Positions 1-10,988 of a stretch of DNA of 64,000 nt are shown piece after piece. The position numbers and the translations under genes were made by a program. Location: the NCBI GenBank assembly GCA_905116865.2, contig CAJHNH020005968.1:112501-176500 (forward strand). Reading direction: 5' to 3'. The notes beneath the pieces were generated by a model. That model was not told where the DNA came from. It made no database searches and worked only from the letters and a program-made list of their open reading frames with translations. Origin of the DNA: Candidula unifasciata (taxonomy: Eukaryota > Mollusca > Gastropoda > Stylommatophora > Geomitridae). Each line of letters starts with the position of its first letter. The stretch's first letter is position 1.

Positions 1-350
1 CCCAGTGTCGTGGTTTAAAATATTTGTTTTGTGCCTCTCGCGTTATTTGAGTGACAGTTTTCTGGATCTTCTGGCCGTATTCAGCTACTCCATCTATCCA
101 TTTTTTCCTGGGTCTTCCTCTGGCCTTTCTTCCCAATGTTCTATTGTAAAAGGCCTTATAGGCAATCTGATCCGGTTGCATTCTTACTAAATGGCCAAAC
201 CACTTCATTCTCTGTCTTTCAATATGTTCCATGCATGCTCTTGTTCCAACTTTGTCTCTAATGCTGTCGTTTGTGACTCTGTCTCTTCGTGTTTTGTTGG
301 TGACTCTTCGGAGACTTCGCATTTCACACGTAGTTATTTTTTGCATTCGC
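1..350 (-). pseudogene. LINE C-terminal fragment (endonuclease-reverse transcriptase ORF2 tail)
   Basis: Read on the minus strand, this gives about 105 uninterrupted codons of the region that follows the reverse transcriptase in many invertebrate LINEs. Visible landmarks are MRSLRRVTNKTRRDRV, then KWFGHLVRMQPDQ, then GRKARGRPRKKWIDGV. The WFGHLVRM box followed by a GRPRKKW box is characteristic of this tail. No polymerase motif is present because the window begins inside the element, so only the 3' part of the coding region is seen. The frame is open, so this copy may be fairly young, but its 3' end lies outside the window. Confidence 0.85.
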
Positions 351-879
351 CGCGGTGTTACAGTTGATTACAGAACTTCAACATTGTAAGATGTCTCTCA
401 GTTTTTATGTGCAACTTTTCGAGTGTACTTTCACTTTCGTAGACATTTTTTTTTTACGGTTCGAAGTTTTAAATTATGATCCTCGTTATTGTTATTATCC
501 TTATTAGTATTAAATAACCAAACAGAAACGTGAATGTGAAACAAATGATTTGAGGAGACGGGGACGTCCAAATGAAACCATAGGACGAACGTTGACGAAA
601 GAGGCCAAAGGTAATGGCTAGCATTCCTTTCATTCCTTCTATGATACTGAGAATAGTGCACAGAACGTGACGCAATGGAAGGATAAGCTACGAGTTCTTC
701 TGTGTGATGTAAAACGGCACAAACAGATTATTATTCTGTTGTTGTTATTATCATTATTATTTTTGGATGTTTTTTTTTTTTAGTTGCAGTATAACAACAT
801 TGATTATGATTCTTTCTGTTTTTCTCACGTGCAGAACTATACAGTATAAAGGTTGAAAATAATAATTCTGTACTTTCCC
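351..879. other. No recognisable gene; AT-rich spacer
   Basis: Short T runs and ATT-rich microsatellite stretches (for example 724-780) are present. I see no coding signal or repeat family here. Confidence 0.4.
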
Positions 880-1165
880 GTGTGGATTCCGGGGTCCTAT
901 TTCAGGAAAAACAAGAATAGACCCAGTGACTCCCCAAAAGCATGTCGTAAGAGTCGACTAATTGGGAACTTCCTTCGAAGTCGGAGTGTATCTGCCCGAG
1001 AGGCAAGGAACCAGTAATCTGCACATAAATGAGTCATATCTGTAAAACGGATGCACAGGCAAAACTCATGTTCTGGAACAAGACTGCAGACCAGAAGTGG
1101 ACGAACAACCAAAACGTTCCGCCAGAGTTTACAGCTGATGAACGCGAAGAAGAAGAAGGAGAATT
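880..1165 (+). repeat. R2 interspersed repeat, copy 1 (near full length)
   Basis: This matches the unclassified family called R2 here. It has a head of the type GTGTGGRTTCCGG, then AATAGACCCA, GCATGTCGTAAGAGTCGACT, CCTTCGAAGTCGGAGTG, TCTGTAAAACGGATGCAC, GGACGAACAACCAAAACG and a GGAGTTTACAG...TGAACG end. It is followed by AAGAAGAAG and a long T run (about 1170-1192). I find no A/B box and no convincing protein. It resembles a short retroposon or the 3' end of a LINE. Confidence 0.65.
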
Positions 1166-1374
1166 TGGTATTTTTTTTTTTTTTTTTTTTTTTCCTTTTA
1201 ATTTCATTTTCAATATCTTGACTAGGCAAGGATACTGACCCAAAGAATTGAAAAAAAAAAATGGAATGGTCATATCTTAAGCAGCTTTATCAAAACTGAC
1301 CAGCTTTAACCAAAAACTGAATGATATCAAGTTCTCAAAAACTAAAGAAAACTGAAAAATGGCCACTTCTCAAA

Positions 1375-1580
1375 ACTGTCCAGTGTTTCATGTGAAGCTG
1401 GAGTGCATCTGCCTAAGAATCGAGGAACCAACAGTCTGCATACAAATAAGCCAGATCTGTAAAATTAATGTGCACGCAAAACTCAAGTCCGGCAACTTAA
1501 CCATGGTCGAGAAATGGACGAATAACCAGAACTTTCCATCGAAGTTTGCAACCGGTGAACGTTAAGAAGTAGAAGCCAGA
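1375..1580 (+). repeat. R2 interspersed repeat, copy 2 (head missing)
   Basis: It shares GTGAAGCTGGAGTGCATCTG, the TCTGTAAAATTAATGTGCAC block, the GGACGAATAACCAGAAC block and the GTGAACG end with copy 1, 200 bp away. The end is followed by TTAAGAAGTAGAAG, a weak AAG-type tail. Confidence 0.6.
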
Positions 1581-2392
1581 CGAAAAGCAACGTAAATGGA
1601 AAACATACACCAAAGTCTCAACAGTTGCCCGAGTTATGAGATCATTCATCTGTACAAAAGTCTCAAATAAAGAGACTATATAGGGACAAGGAGCGATAGA
1701 ACAGGATAATAAAAACATGAAATGTATAAAACCAGTTTAATGAACACAAATAACTTGGAGAGCCTCAAATCGACTAGTCACTGCACTGGAGTACCAGTCA
1801 GGTGCCGTCTTCACAATGAAGGTTGGCTGCAATGGATCTGCAACATTCTCTTTCTCTTGTCCTGGTTGTACATTCTCTAAGACCGTTGTTCGGCCATTTA
1901 CTGATGTTGTCTTCTCACTTGTATCGCTGTCTTCCTCTTGCCCTCGGCCTTTCCCTCCTGTGTGGTTTTTAAAAGCATATTATGTCTTTCTGCAGTAGCC
2001 TCCATCTTATTACCATGGGGTGAATGGAGGGGGGTGGGTGTTTGTGACATCCTCAAGTTACTTATATTAGAAAAATCAACAACGTTGTTTGTGCTCCATC
2101 CACTCCGGGTCAGAGGACATCGCCCCAGTTTCAACTCTGAATCCTCGCCGCATGAAATGAGGAACCTACCCGGACATCAAAACTGTCCTTTCTATTACAG
2201 CAAATCAATACCTACCATTTATCTGGTTGATGTGACGCTCTCGACCTCCTTCCCCGTGGTTTCTATTCCCCAATGTAGCCTTCTGCATTGTCCCGATTCA
2301 ACGCATTCCTGTCCCAACGTCTTCTGCAATGACAAAAGACCCTCCCCGCATCACAGCACAATAGCTTGACCTAGAAACAATCTAACCTGCCT
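1581..2392. other. No assignable gene; weak open frames only
   Basis: A plus-strand frame (1938-2369) and an overlapping minus-strand frame (1898-2134) are open, but neither resembles a known family. The minus frame has a lysine/arginine-rich end (KTTQEGKAEGKRKTA). I cannot tell whether either is coding. Confidence 0.3.
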
Positions 2393-2662
2393 TTAACAAA
2401 GGTCTATTTTCTTTTGTGAGCCCACAGCAACTTTCTGAATTCTCAAGATGTCACAGAAGGTGTCCAAAAACTTCCCGTAGGTAACCCGATTGTATGTGGC
2501 TATCATCAAATCTGACTTATTGGTGCTCACTGAGGCGTTACCTGACCTCAATGACCAGACCTGGTAGAGTGGTTCTCGGACATATGTAGGACAAATGTCA
2601 GTGAACGGCCAGAGTCCTTTGAATAATGCAACATGTTTTATGTTTTCCACTTTTTGAAGCAT
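2393..2662 (-). other. Unassigned open frame, possible gene or transposon remnant
   Basis: An 89-codon minus-strand frame begins MLQKVENIKHVALFKGLWPF and includes TNKSDLMIATYNRVTYGKF. Its composition looks protein-like rather than like a simple repeat. I do not recognise a family and see no splice or promoter evidence. It could be a chance frame, an exon or a decayed mobile element. Confidence 0.2.
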
Positions 2663-2802
2663 TTTCCCGCTAAATGACTTATTCGTGTTTTTCTTATCCG
2701 TGGATTATCACTGGGTATTTGGGCGTTGTTGTCCAGAAATCTGGCAACTCTTGGCGGTCAGTGACCTCTGTTGTAGCGTTTCTTCTTGTTGTATATGCTT
2801 GG

Positions 2803-3313
<511 letters not shown>

Positions 3314-3349
3314 GTTTTCAACATTCATGTTTAGTGTGTTTCTTATCAG

Positions 3350-4203
3350 AACATCCTTTCTGCAATCATTTCTTTCTTCATTCTCATTTCCTTTCTGCAA
3401 TCATTTCTTTCTTCATTCTCATTTCCTTTCTGCAATCATTTCTTTCTTCATTCTCATTTCCTTTCTGCAATCATTTCTTTCTTCATTCTCATTTCCTTTC
3501 TGCAATCATTTCTCTCTTCATTCTCATTTCCTTTCTGCAATCATTTCTCTCTTCATTCTCATTTCCTTTCTGCAATCATTTCTTTCTTCATTCTCATTTC
3601 CTTTCTGCAATCATTTCTTTCTTCATTCTCATTTCCTTTCTGCAATCATTTCTTTCTTCATTCTCATTTCCTTTCTGCAATCATTTCTTTCTTCATTCTC
3701 ATTTCCTTTCTGCAATCATTTCTTTCTTCATTCTCATTTCCTTTCTGCAATCATTTCTTTCTTCATTCTCATTTCCTTTCTGCAATCATTTCTTTCTTCA
3801 TTCTCATTTCCTTTCTGCAATCATTTCTTTCTTCATTCTCATTTCCTTTCTGCAATCATTTCTCTCTTCATTCTCATTTCCTTTCTGCAATCATTTCTCT
3901 CTTCATTCTCATTTCCTTTCTGCAATCATTTCTTTCTTCATTCTCATTTCCTTTCTGCAATCATTTCTTTCTTCATTCTCATTTCCTTTCTGCAATCATT
4001 TCTCTCTTCATTCTCATTTCCTTTCTGCAATCATTTCTCTCTTCATTCTCATTTCCTTTCTGCAATCATTTCTTTCTTCATTCTCATTTCCTTTCTGCAA
4101 TCATTTCTTTCTTCATTCTGATTTCCTTTCTGCAATCATTTCTTTCTTCATTCTCATTTCCTTTCTGCAATCATTTCTTTCTTCATTCTCATTTCCTTTC
4201 TGA
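3350..4203. repeat. 35-bp minisatellite, about 24 units
   Basis: Near-identical units TGCAATCATTTCTTTCTTCA plus ATTCTCATTTCCTTTC. A C/T variant (TTCTTTCTTC or TTCTCTCTTC) marks the units, and the C form occurs only as adjacent pairs (units near 3501/3536, 3851/3886 and 3991/4026). Because 35 is not a multiple of 3, every third unit returns to the same frame, which creates a 289-codon open frame. I treat that as non-coding. Confidence 0.95.
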
Positions 4204-4318
4204 TGTGTTCCCTCCACACAACACCGTCCATGGCATTTTGTTGCCCACAGTCCACCTCAATACCTGTACCATTCATGTCCCGTTTGCACACATCTTTACA
4301 TGGTAGTAGACGTCGGCC

Positions 4319-4920
4319 TTGTGTAGCAAACCACAAATAAATGCAGTACTGGGTCGTGTAACAACACGTAAAACAACAAACAGACACAGTACTGGGTCGT
4401 GTAACAACACGTAAAACAACAAACAGTCACAGTACGGGGTCGTGTAACAACAAACAGTCACAGTACTGGGTCGTGTAACAACACGTAAAACAACAAACAG
4501 TCACAGTACTGGGTCGTGTAACAACACGTAAAACAACAATCAGTCACAGTACTGGGTCGTGTAACAACACGTAAAACAACAAACAGTCACAGTACTGGGT
4601 CGTGTAACAACACGTAAAACAACAAACAGTCACAGTACGGGGTCGTGTAACAACAAACAGTCACAGTACTGGGTCGTGTAACAACACGTAAAACAACAAA
4701 CAGTCACAGTACTGGGTCGTGTAACAACACGTAAAACAACAATCAGTCACAGTACTGGGTCGTGTAACAACACGTAAAACAACAAACAGTCACAGTACTG
4801 GGTCGTGTAACAACACGTAAAACAACAACAGTCACAGTACTGGGTCGTGTAACAACACGTAAAACAACAAACAGTCACAGTACTAGGTCGTGTAACAACA
4901 CGTAAAACAACAAACAACAA
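4319..4920. repeat. 43-bp minisatellite with 203-bp higher-order repeat
   Basis: The unit is AGTACTGGGTCGTGTAACAA plus CACGTAAAACAACAAACAGTCAC. Each full unit contains the inverted repeat CGTGT-AACA-ACACG. A shortened 31-bp unit (AGTACGGGGTCG type, lacking 12 bp) occurs at 4431 and 4634, and an AATCAG variant at 4538 and 4741. Both spacings are 203 bp, which equals one short plus four full units. Confidence 0.93.
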
Positions 4921-5104
4921 GAGTATTGGATAATTAACAATAAACAAGCAAACAAACAAACAAAGGAAGAAGTCACCATCAATAGAGTGCACAAATTATT
5001 GCCTGGCATATTTCGCTGCATCTGCTCAGATGCAGACTACAGTAATAATTAAATAAAATGAAGCAAATAAATGAAAGCCTTTAAAGCAGTATTATATTAT
5101 GTAA
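4921..5104. other. AT-rich spacer with short CAAA repeat
   Basis: AAACAAGCAAACAAACAAACAAAGG near 4942-4966, then unremarkable AT-rich sequence linking two related arrays. Confidence 0.6.
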
Positions 5105-5440
5105 CAATAAAGATCATAAAAAGTGAAAACAGTACTGGATCATATAACAACAAGCAAAAACAGACTGGGTCATAAAACAACAAGCAAAAACAGACTGGGT
5201 CATAAAACAACAAGAGAAAAAAAGATTGGGTCATATAACAGAACGCAAAAACATATTTGATCAGATAACAACAAGGGATAACAGATTGGATCATATACCA
5301 ACAAGCAAAGACAGATTGGATCTTGTAAAAACCAGCAAAAAACAGACTGGATCATGTAACAACAAGCGTAAACATATTGGATCATATAAAAAGAAACAAA
5401 AAACAGATTAGATCATGTAACAACAAGAACAAAGTGGGTT
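5105..5440. repeat. Diverged 30-bp minisatellite related to the preceding 43-bp array
   Basis: Units of about 30 bp contain ACTGGGTCATAAAACAACAAG or TTGGATCATATAACAACAAG. The core TGGGTCRTRTAACAACA is shared with the 43-bp units at 4319-4920, so the two arrays probably have one origin. Units here are much more diverged from one another. Confidence 0.8.
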
Positions 5441-6140
5441 CAATTGACAATGAGATAAGAAATGGTTCCATAAAACTTATAATATACTGGTTTGTATAAG
5501 CTCACCTTTAGCATACATGTTACCACCCCCTCCCCCCCCCCCTCTCCCCACCCCCTTTCGACATAAATGTAACATCAGGTCCACACGAGGGAGGGTGCAC
5601 CTGGGAGCCTCACATGCCTCCTCCAACACGAGGGAGGGTAGAATCTGGGGGCTGACGGGAGGTGCCAGGGAGTAAGAGGTTGGGTAGGCATGTAAGAAAA
5701 CGCCGGGTCATGCAAGGTCGACTTTCAGATGTTCAGGGGTCAGTGAACTCGTAGCGTGGTCAATTAAGAGCCAGCAGACATGTGTTGGAATGCGCCCGTA
5801 GATGTTCAGTCGGATGGACATGGGGGGCAACTCTACTTAGCTGTACACGAGGGCGTCCACTTCTCTCTTAGTCGGGAACCGTAAAACTGGAATAGAACAG
5901 GCCACATTAAAGGCCGGGTAATCAAATTAATTAAAACTTCCAGGAAATAATTGGTGCTCATAGAAAGATACAGTTAAAACGTAGACATCAAAGGAGGGAT
6001 TCTACTGTACAAGTAACGAGCTTTTTGATGCCGGTGTCGCACAGGCATATGATGCTAAACACATATTGTTATAGATCAGGCAGACCCTGTGGGTGATGTG
6101 ATCGACATCAGGCCGGCCGCTTTTAATTGGCAATTAACTA
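5441..6140. other. No recognisable gene; spacer with C-rich tract
   Basis: A C-rich run lies at about 5525-5560. A short direct repeat CACACGAGGGAGGGT / CAACACGAGGGAGGGT occurs near 5582 and 5625. No coding potential or family match is seen. Confidence 0.4.
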
Positions 6141-6144
6141 GTAC

Positions 6145-6390
6145 TCATTTTAGTTTGCAGTGGTCTAGAGGTATGGTGTCCGCCTTGAGGCTGGAGGTCC
6201 CGTGTTCAAGCCCCAGTGAAGGCTAGGACCTTTTAACGTGGACTTCTAATAATTTTCCCCCGTCTCTGGGTAGTAAGATCGGACGCCCGTGTGTATTGTT
6301 GCGAACGAAAAAAATACCTTGGCAGTTGAAAATTGACAAAAGTAGCCTAACCGCCCTGCCAGGCAAAATTTGAAATAAAAAATATACCCA
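6145..6390 (+). repeat. tRNA-derived SINE
   Basis: The head has an A-box-like TGGTCTAGAGG (from about 6160) and, about 45 bp later, a B-box-like GTGTTCAAGCCCC, the layout of an RNA polymerase III internal promoter. The flanks do not pair into an acceptor stem, so it is a SINE and not a tRNA gene. A non-tRNA body follows and ends in an A-rich stretch (AAATTTGAAATAAAAAATATA). Confidence 0.6.
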
Positions 6391-6750
6391 AAGGATTTTA
6401 GGATCCTCGCCGGTGCAGCGAAGTTCGTGCGCTGTGCTGAGATACTTCCTACTCAGTTTTGAATTACAAGTAGATCAGAGCAGTTATGGGTTACACCTGT
6501 GTGCCATGATATTGATCCGTCGAATAAACATGAAACATAAACTTGTTTATAGGTCTGAAGGTTTGAACAAAGGATCAACATCGTGATACGCGGGCAGTAA
6601 CCCATAAGTGCTCCGTTCTACTTTTAACTCAAGTCCGAGTTTGAAGAAGCTCAGCCAAGTGCACAGGCTCTGTAGCCCCGGCGAATCACATTGATTAGCG
6701 CAGGGTGTTACGTTATTTTACCTTTCAAGCATGGTTCTGTAGTTTCTCTC
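6391..6750. other. No recognisable feature
   Basis: Unique-looking sequence with no coding or repeat signal that I can identify. Confidence 0.35.
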
Positions 6751-6754
6751 TCCT

Positions 6755-6875
6755 TCACCCTGTGGGCTCGGGGGTCTCATTGCGGGGGGGGGGGGGGGGG
6801 GGGAGGGGAGGCGGGGGATATATACCCTACCAATCATGTCATAAAAGGTCAAAAGTTAAAGGGTGGGGGGGGGGG
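6755..6875 (+). repeat. R2-like head fragment with long poly-G
   Basis: TGTGGGCTCGGGGGTCTCAT is followed by a run of about 22 G (6783-6804), GATATATACCCTACC and CATGTCATAAAAGGTC. The same order occurs at 9130-9215, where it runs on into clear R2 sequence. I therefore call this the R2 head only. Confidence 0.5.
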
Positions 6876-7331
6876 ATTTTTTAGTCATTTTATTTTTTTA
6901 AAAAGTCCGGCTCGGATCTCAGATCTGAGAGCTGGGTCGTCAGATCTGAGCGTCTAGCCGCTACACGTTGGAGGCTCTCCCAGCTGTTAAAATGTTACAT
7001 GAGATAGCGATGTCATGTGCAATTTAATGTGGAGTGAGGACACTGATTCATTGATTTGTCCCCTCCCAGCTGACACCTGAAGGTTTACCATCTTGAGGTT
7101 AAAGAATGCGGACCTCAGATACCCGGTGCAACCTTCAAAAGAACTGGTAATGAAGGCATCTGTAACGCCCATACCGGGTGTAATCTGCGCCTGCACAGGC
7201 AAGGACAAATCCATGTCTTATTGTGAAGTCCCCCCCCCCCCCCCCGCCGCCACCTCCCATCCACCCCCACTCTCGGATAACCTTCTCAAGGTTGAGAATC
7301 AAACAGGTACAAATCTGGGAAGTCCTGTTGA

Positions 7332-7490
7332 GTGAGGACCGCACAACCAGCGATAAACACCTGGTGACACAAAGTGCCTCCATTTGGATGAGAATCACCC
7401 GGGTACAAGTCACAGAAACCCTGTTCAACCGCTAGATTATATTACAGCTTCTGACCTAAGCCGGGGTGGGACTCTCAAGAAACAGAAAAT
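7332..7490 (-). repeat. R1 short retroposon, diverged copy
   Basis: It shares CAGCGATAAACACCTGGTGACACAAAGTGCC, GGATGAGAATCACCC, CAGAAACCCTGTTCA and AAGCCGGGGTGGG with other R1 copies, but with many substitutions. Strand is given in the direction that puts the R1 5' hairpin first. A C run lies at 7230-7244 just outside it. Confidence 0.65.
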
Positions 7491-7726
7491 TGCGGGTTTT
7501 GGTTAGGAAAGCCTGTTGAAGTGTACATCACAGTTATACTGGAGCACCACAAAGAGGTTACTGCAAACTAGTGTGGGTGAGTCGAGCAGTAAAGAAACTG
7601 ACACAATATATATATATATATGTATGTGTAGGTGAGCGAGGGAAATCATAGTCAACATCAAGTAGAATTGCCCAAGTTCAACTGTGACCTATAGAGATTG
7701 CATCAGTTATATTTATGGCTCATGTT

Positions 7727-7771
7727 TAGGTAGGTAGGTAGGTAGGTAGGTGGGTAGGTAGGTAGGTAGGT
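7727..7771. repeat. (TAGG)n microsatellite
   Basis: About eleven TAGG units with one GGTGGG interruption. It directly abuts the tail side of the next R1 copy, so it is probably that copy's 3' tail in the other orientation, (CTAC)n. Confidence 0.85.
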
Positions 7772-7774
7772 AAT

Positions 7775-7970
7775 TGTACCCCACCAGGACATCACACAAG
7801 CGATAAACACCCGGTGACATAAGGTGCCACCATGCGGATGAGGATCACCCATGGAGAGGTCCTAGAAGCCCCCTAGGCCATATCTATGGCTAGTCCATCT
7901 CTATGCCCCGGCTATGTTCAGGACAGCCGGCATAAGCCAGGGTGGGGCTTCAAATAACGAAAAATTACCT
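7775..7970 (-). repeat. R1 short retroposon copy
   Basis: It has the full R1 order on the plus strand: ACCCCACCAGGACATCACAC, GCGATAAACACCCGGTGAC, GGATGAGGATCACC, GGCCATATCTATGGCT, AGCCAGGGTGGGGCTTCAAA. The central hairpin arms GGCCATA/TATGGCT are nearly intact. Confidence 0.85.
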
Positions 7971-7985
7971 CCCACATTGGGATGA

Positions 7986-8212
7986 CTGACTGACTTTCTA
8001 CCCCACCAGGACACCACACAAGCGTTAAACATCCGATGACACAAAGTACCACCATGTGGATGAGGATCACCGTGGAGAGGTCCCAGAAACCGCGTTCAGC
8101 CTTTAGGCCATATTTATGGTCACGCTATATTGCGGTCCCTGGCAAGAGCCAGAGTAGGGCTTCAAATAACGAAAAATGTCATCCTAAAAAGGACGGGAAA
8201 ATTGTGGTTACA
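7986..8212 (-). repeat. R1 short retroposon copy with target-site duplication
   Basis: CATTGGGATGA (7975-7985) and CAGTGGGATGA (8213-8223) flank this copy as an 11-bp direct repeat with one mismatch. Next to the first repeat is the tail CTGACTGAC (AGTC units in R1 orientation). At the far end the R1 5' hairpin reads ATCCTAAAAAGGAC. Confidence 0.88.
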
Positions 8213-8223
8213 CAGTGGGATGA

Positions 8224-8703
8224 CATGATGTTAGTGGGAGATCTAGGATTCACATATTCTCATTTCACTCCTCCACCGCCCCCCCCCCCTTTCCCCCTCC
8301 ATTTATTTGAAAACATAAATCGCCAGTGTCCTCTTGATCTTCACATTATATTAGGCTCCTTTCTATTTCTCTATACCCGTTATACTTCGATTGCTGTCTA
8401 TTTTATGCAAGTGAATATTTTGATTTCCTTTGGTTATTTCCATCTATCAACTTTTTGAATACTGCTATTTCCCCTTGCTATAATAGTTTCTTGAGTTATC
8501 GTTCCTACTCTTGACTGTTCTATAGCAGTATTCTTCCCTGTTGGAGAAGCCAGGCTGTAAAATTTGCATGTGACTAGAATTGCGATAGAGAAAAGATTGG
8601 ATACGTGACTTCCACGAGAGCAGCTTGGCTCATAGTTTATCCAGGGTTTGGTACTCTTTTACTGATCCGTACTTGGGTTCTATATTTGGAGTATGTTTGT
8701 TTC
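8224..8703. other. No recognisable gene
   Basis: Includes a short C run (8276-8289). The plus-strand frame here begins inside R1 and is not convincing as a gene. Confidence 0.35.
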
Positions 8704-8863
8704 TGTAGTAGTAGTAGTTGTTGTTGTTGTAGTAGTAGTAGTAGTAGTAGTAGAAGTAGTTGCAGTAGCAGCAGTAGTAGTAGTAGTAGTAGTAGTAGAA
8801 GTAGTAGTAGTAGCAGCAGTAGTAGTAGTAGTAGTACTAGTAGTAGTAGTAATGGTAGTAGTG

Positions 8864-8905
<42 letters not shown>

Positions 8906-8906
8906 A

Positions 8907-8967
<61 letters not shown>

Positions 8968-8997
8968 GGTGGTAGTAGTAATGGTGATAGCATAGTA
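8704..8997. repeat. (TAG/TTG/TGG)n trinucleotide array
   Basis: About 290 bp of imperfect TAG repeats with TTG, CAG, GAA and a TGG block (8955-8973). The frames through it (poly-S, poly-V, poly-L) are repeat artefacts. Confidence 0.95.
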
Positions 8998-9084
8998 GTT
9001 ACTGTTGTTGTAGTTGTGATGAAGCTGCAGTTAGAGCTGATTTTAACACTGGCTTTTCACATTGAATATCACCGCTTCTAATGA

Positions 9085-9418
9085 ACGTTTTTTTACATTT
9101 CAAACATGGTTTTCCAGTCTCTCTCTCCTCCTTCACCATGTCGGCTCGGGAGCCTCATGTCGGGGGGGGGGGGGTAGATATACCCACCGCCCCCTAACAA
9201 CCGTGTCATAAAAGGTCAGTTATAAGAGGTTTTGCTTTCGAAGCCAGAGTGGACCTGCTTGAAAGCAGATAAACCAACAGTCTTCACAAAAGTACGCCAT
9301 ATCTGTAAAACAAAAGTGCACGCAGAAACTCAAGTTCTGGAAAGAGATCACAGTCCAGACAGGGACCAACAACCAGAACTTTCCACCGGAGTTTACAGTC
9401 GGTGAATTCTAAGAGGGA
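9085..9418 (+). repeat. R2 interspersed repeat copy with internal poly-G
   Basis: It has GTCGGCTCGGGAGCCTCATG followed by a G run (9162-9173), ATATACCCACC, GTGTCATAAAAGGTC, TCTGTAAAACAAAAGTGCAC, CAACAACCAGAACTTTCC and GGAGTTTACAGTCGGTGAA. It aligns with copy 1 at 880-1165 across its length. Confidence 0.65.
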
Positions 9419-9456
9419 AACGAAAGGTCCCCTTCGCATACCCTGGCCCACCTCTA

Positions 9457-9458
<2 letters not shown>

Positions 9459-9503
<45 letters not shown>

Positions 9504-9532
9504 GTCTCTCTCTGTCTCTCTCTCTGTCTCTC

Positions 9533-9580
<48 letters not shown>

Positions 9581-9584
9581 TCTA
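9459..9584. repeat. (TC)n dinucleotide repeat with TGTC interruptions
   Basis: About 125 bp of CT repeats broken by periodic TGTC. Confidence 0.95.
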
Positions 9585-9745
9585 CATGAATATCATCTTT
9601 GGGCAGATGTTTCTCATGTGACTGAAGCTAACATACCTTGGCTAAAGAGAGAAGCATCAAACACACACAGTTATATTCTTTCAAGATAAAAGAGCCTTCC
9701 CGAGAAGACACCCAACTTATTAGTATCCTTGAAAGGATAGAGGAA

Positions 9746-9777
9746 GGGGGGGGGGGGGGGGGGGGGGTGGGGGGTGG
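9746..9777. repeat. Poly-G tract
   Basis: About 30 G with one or two T interruptions, one of several long G runs in the window. Confidence 0.9.
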
Positions 9778-10051
9778 TCAGTTTAAACGAGAATTAGATT
9801 AGAACTAGCCAGCTTCCAAGTAAAATACATCTACGTATGAGAAAGTAGACGTTTCTGCTAGAAAGCATTCAACAGTCTACGACACCAAAGAACAATGATA
9901 CCAGTCAAGCTCCCCTCCCACCCCCCCCCTCCCCCTTTTTCCCCTTGAAAGTTTCCTCCTGCATTGTTTGAGTCCGAGGATTTAGAATCAATAATTTTTA
10001 AAAAAAAAACAGATAGGGCAACAGAAAAAAAAATGAATTTTAATTTGAAAA

Positions 10052-10235
10052 GTCACACAGAGGGATAAACACCCGATGACACAAAGTGCCACCTTGAGGA
10101 AGAGGATCACCCGTGTAGAGATCCCAGCAACCGCGTTCTGCCATTAGACCATATTTATGGCCGGGCTATATTGCGGCCCTCGGCAAGAGCCAGATTGGGG
10201 CCTTAAAAAAACCAAAAATGTGCATTCTATGAGGG
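10052..10235 (-). repeat. R1 short retroposon copy
   Basis: It contains GGGATAAACACCCGATGACA, GAGGATCACCCG, CAGCAACCGCGTTC, GACCATATTTATGGCC and AAGAGCCAGATTGGGG. The tail end is missing or decayed. Confidence 0.8.
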
Positions 10236-10506
10236 GATGACTATTTTAATTAAGGGCTGAGTTAGCATTTGAAGAAATAAATATCACAACACAAATGATA
10301 ATGATCATACTTTATTCAAACTTACTCCACAGAAAACTGGCCAATGAATAGGCGATTATAAACTGGACTTTATGTCCTTATGTTGTGAATCAACAGAAGC
10401 ATATGCTGTACTTTGTTAACCCCTTTCATGACAGAGTCTGTAACTCTTGAGAACATCATTATCTATCCAATGGGTTAATTAGAGCAATTATTATTTATTC
10501 TCTATC
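10236..10506. other. AT-rich spacer between two oppositely oriented R1 copies
   Basis: No coding or repeat signal was recognised. The flanking R1 copies point away from this spacer (5' hairpin ends inward). Confidence 0.45.
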
Positions 10507-10712
10507 GTCCTTTTTAGGATGCACATTTTTATTTGAAGCTCCACCCTGGCTTTTGCCGGGGCCGCAATATAGGCAGGCCATAAATATAGCCAAATGTCTG
10601 AACGCGGTTTCTGGGACCTGTCCACGGCGATCCTCATCCGCATGGTGGCACTTTGTGTCATCGGGTGTTTATCGCTTGTGTGATGTCCTAGTGGGGTTGA
10701 AAGTCAGTCGGC
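10507..10712 (+). repeat. R1 short retroposon copy
   Basis: It starts with the 5' hairpin GTCCTTTTTAGGAT and has CCACCCTGGCTTTTGCCGGG, GGCCATAAATATAGCC, GCGGTTTCTGGGACC and the end GTTGAAAGTCAGTC. The reading frame through it (10553 onward) is not considered a gene. Confidence 0.85.
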
Positions 10713-10767
10713 GACCAATGGGATCCAACTCGCAAAGGGGACATAACATCAAACCCAGTTTTGTATA

Positions 10768-10791
10768 CAGTGGAACCTTTCTTAACGAGCA
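10768..10791. repeat. Tigger left terminal inverted repeat
   Basis: CAGTGGAACCTTTCTTAACG and the following GAGCA match the right end with about four differences in 24 bp. Confidence 0.85.
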
Positions 10792-10988
10792 TAATTCGTT
10801 CCAGAATCATACTCGTTAAGCGAAACACTCGTTATGCGAAACAATTTTTCTCATATACATTAATGTAAAATACGATAATGCGTTTCATGTCGAAAAAAAA
10901 ATTACTCACAAAATGATATGTATAACGTTTATTCAAAGAAAATTATATGCATATAGTGAGAGTGAATGCTCTTCATCTTTTCTTCAAA

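Noticed and set aside
6145..6260. Functional tRNA gene
   Set aside because: A- and B-box-like sequences are present, but I cannot fold acceptor and anticodon stems. It continues into a SINE body.
7800..8110. Hammerhead ribozyme in R1 (GGATGAG...GAAAC with a GCGG/CCGC stem)
   Set aside because: The order looks similar, but the core reads CGGATGA, not CTGATGA, and two extra bases precede GAAA. No cleavage triplet with a third stem is evident.
8605..9081. Poly-serine / poly-valine / poly-leucine proteins
   Set aside because: Products of the TAG trinucleotide array.
10553..10819. 88-codon frame as a gene
   Set aside because: It lies within R1 and the Tigger left end. Similar frames appear in other R1 copies only by sequence homology of the repeat.
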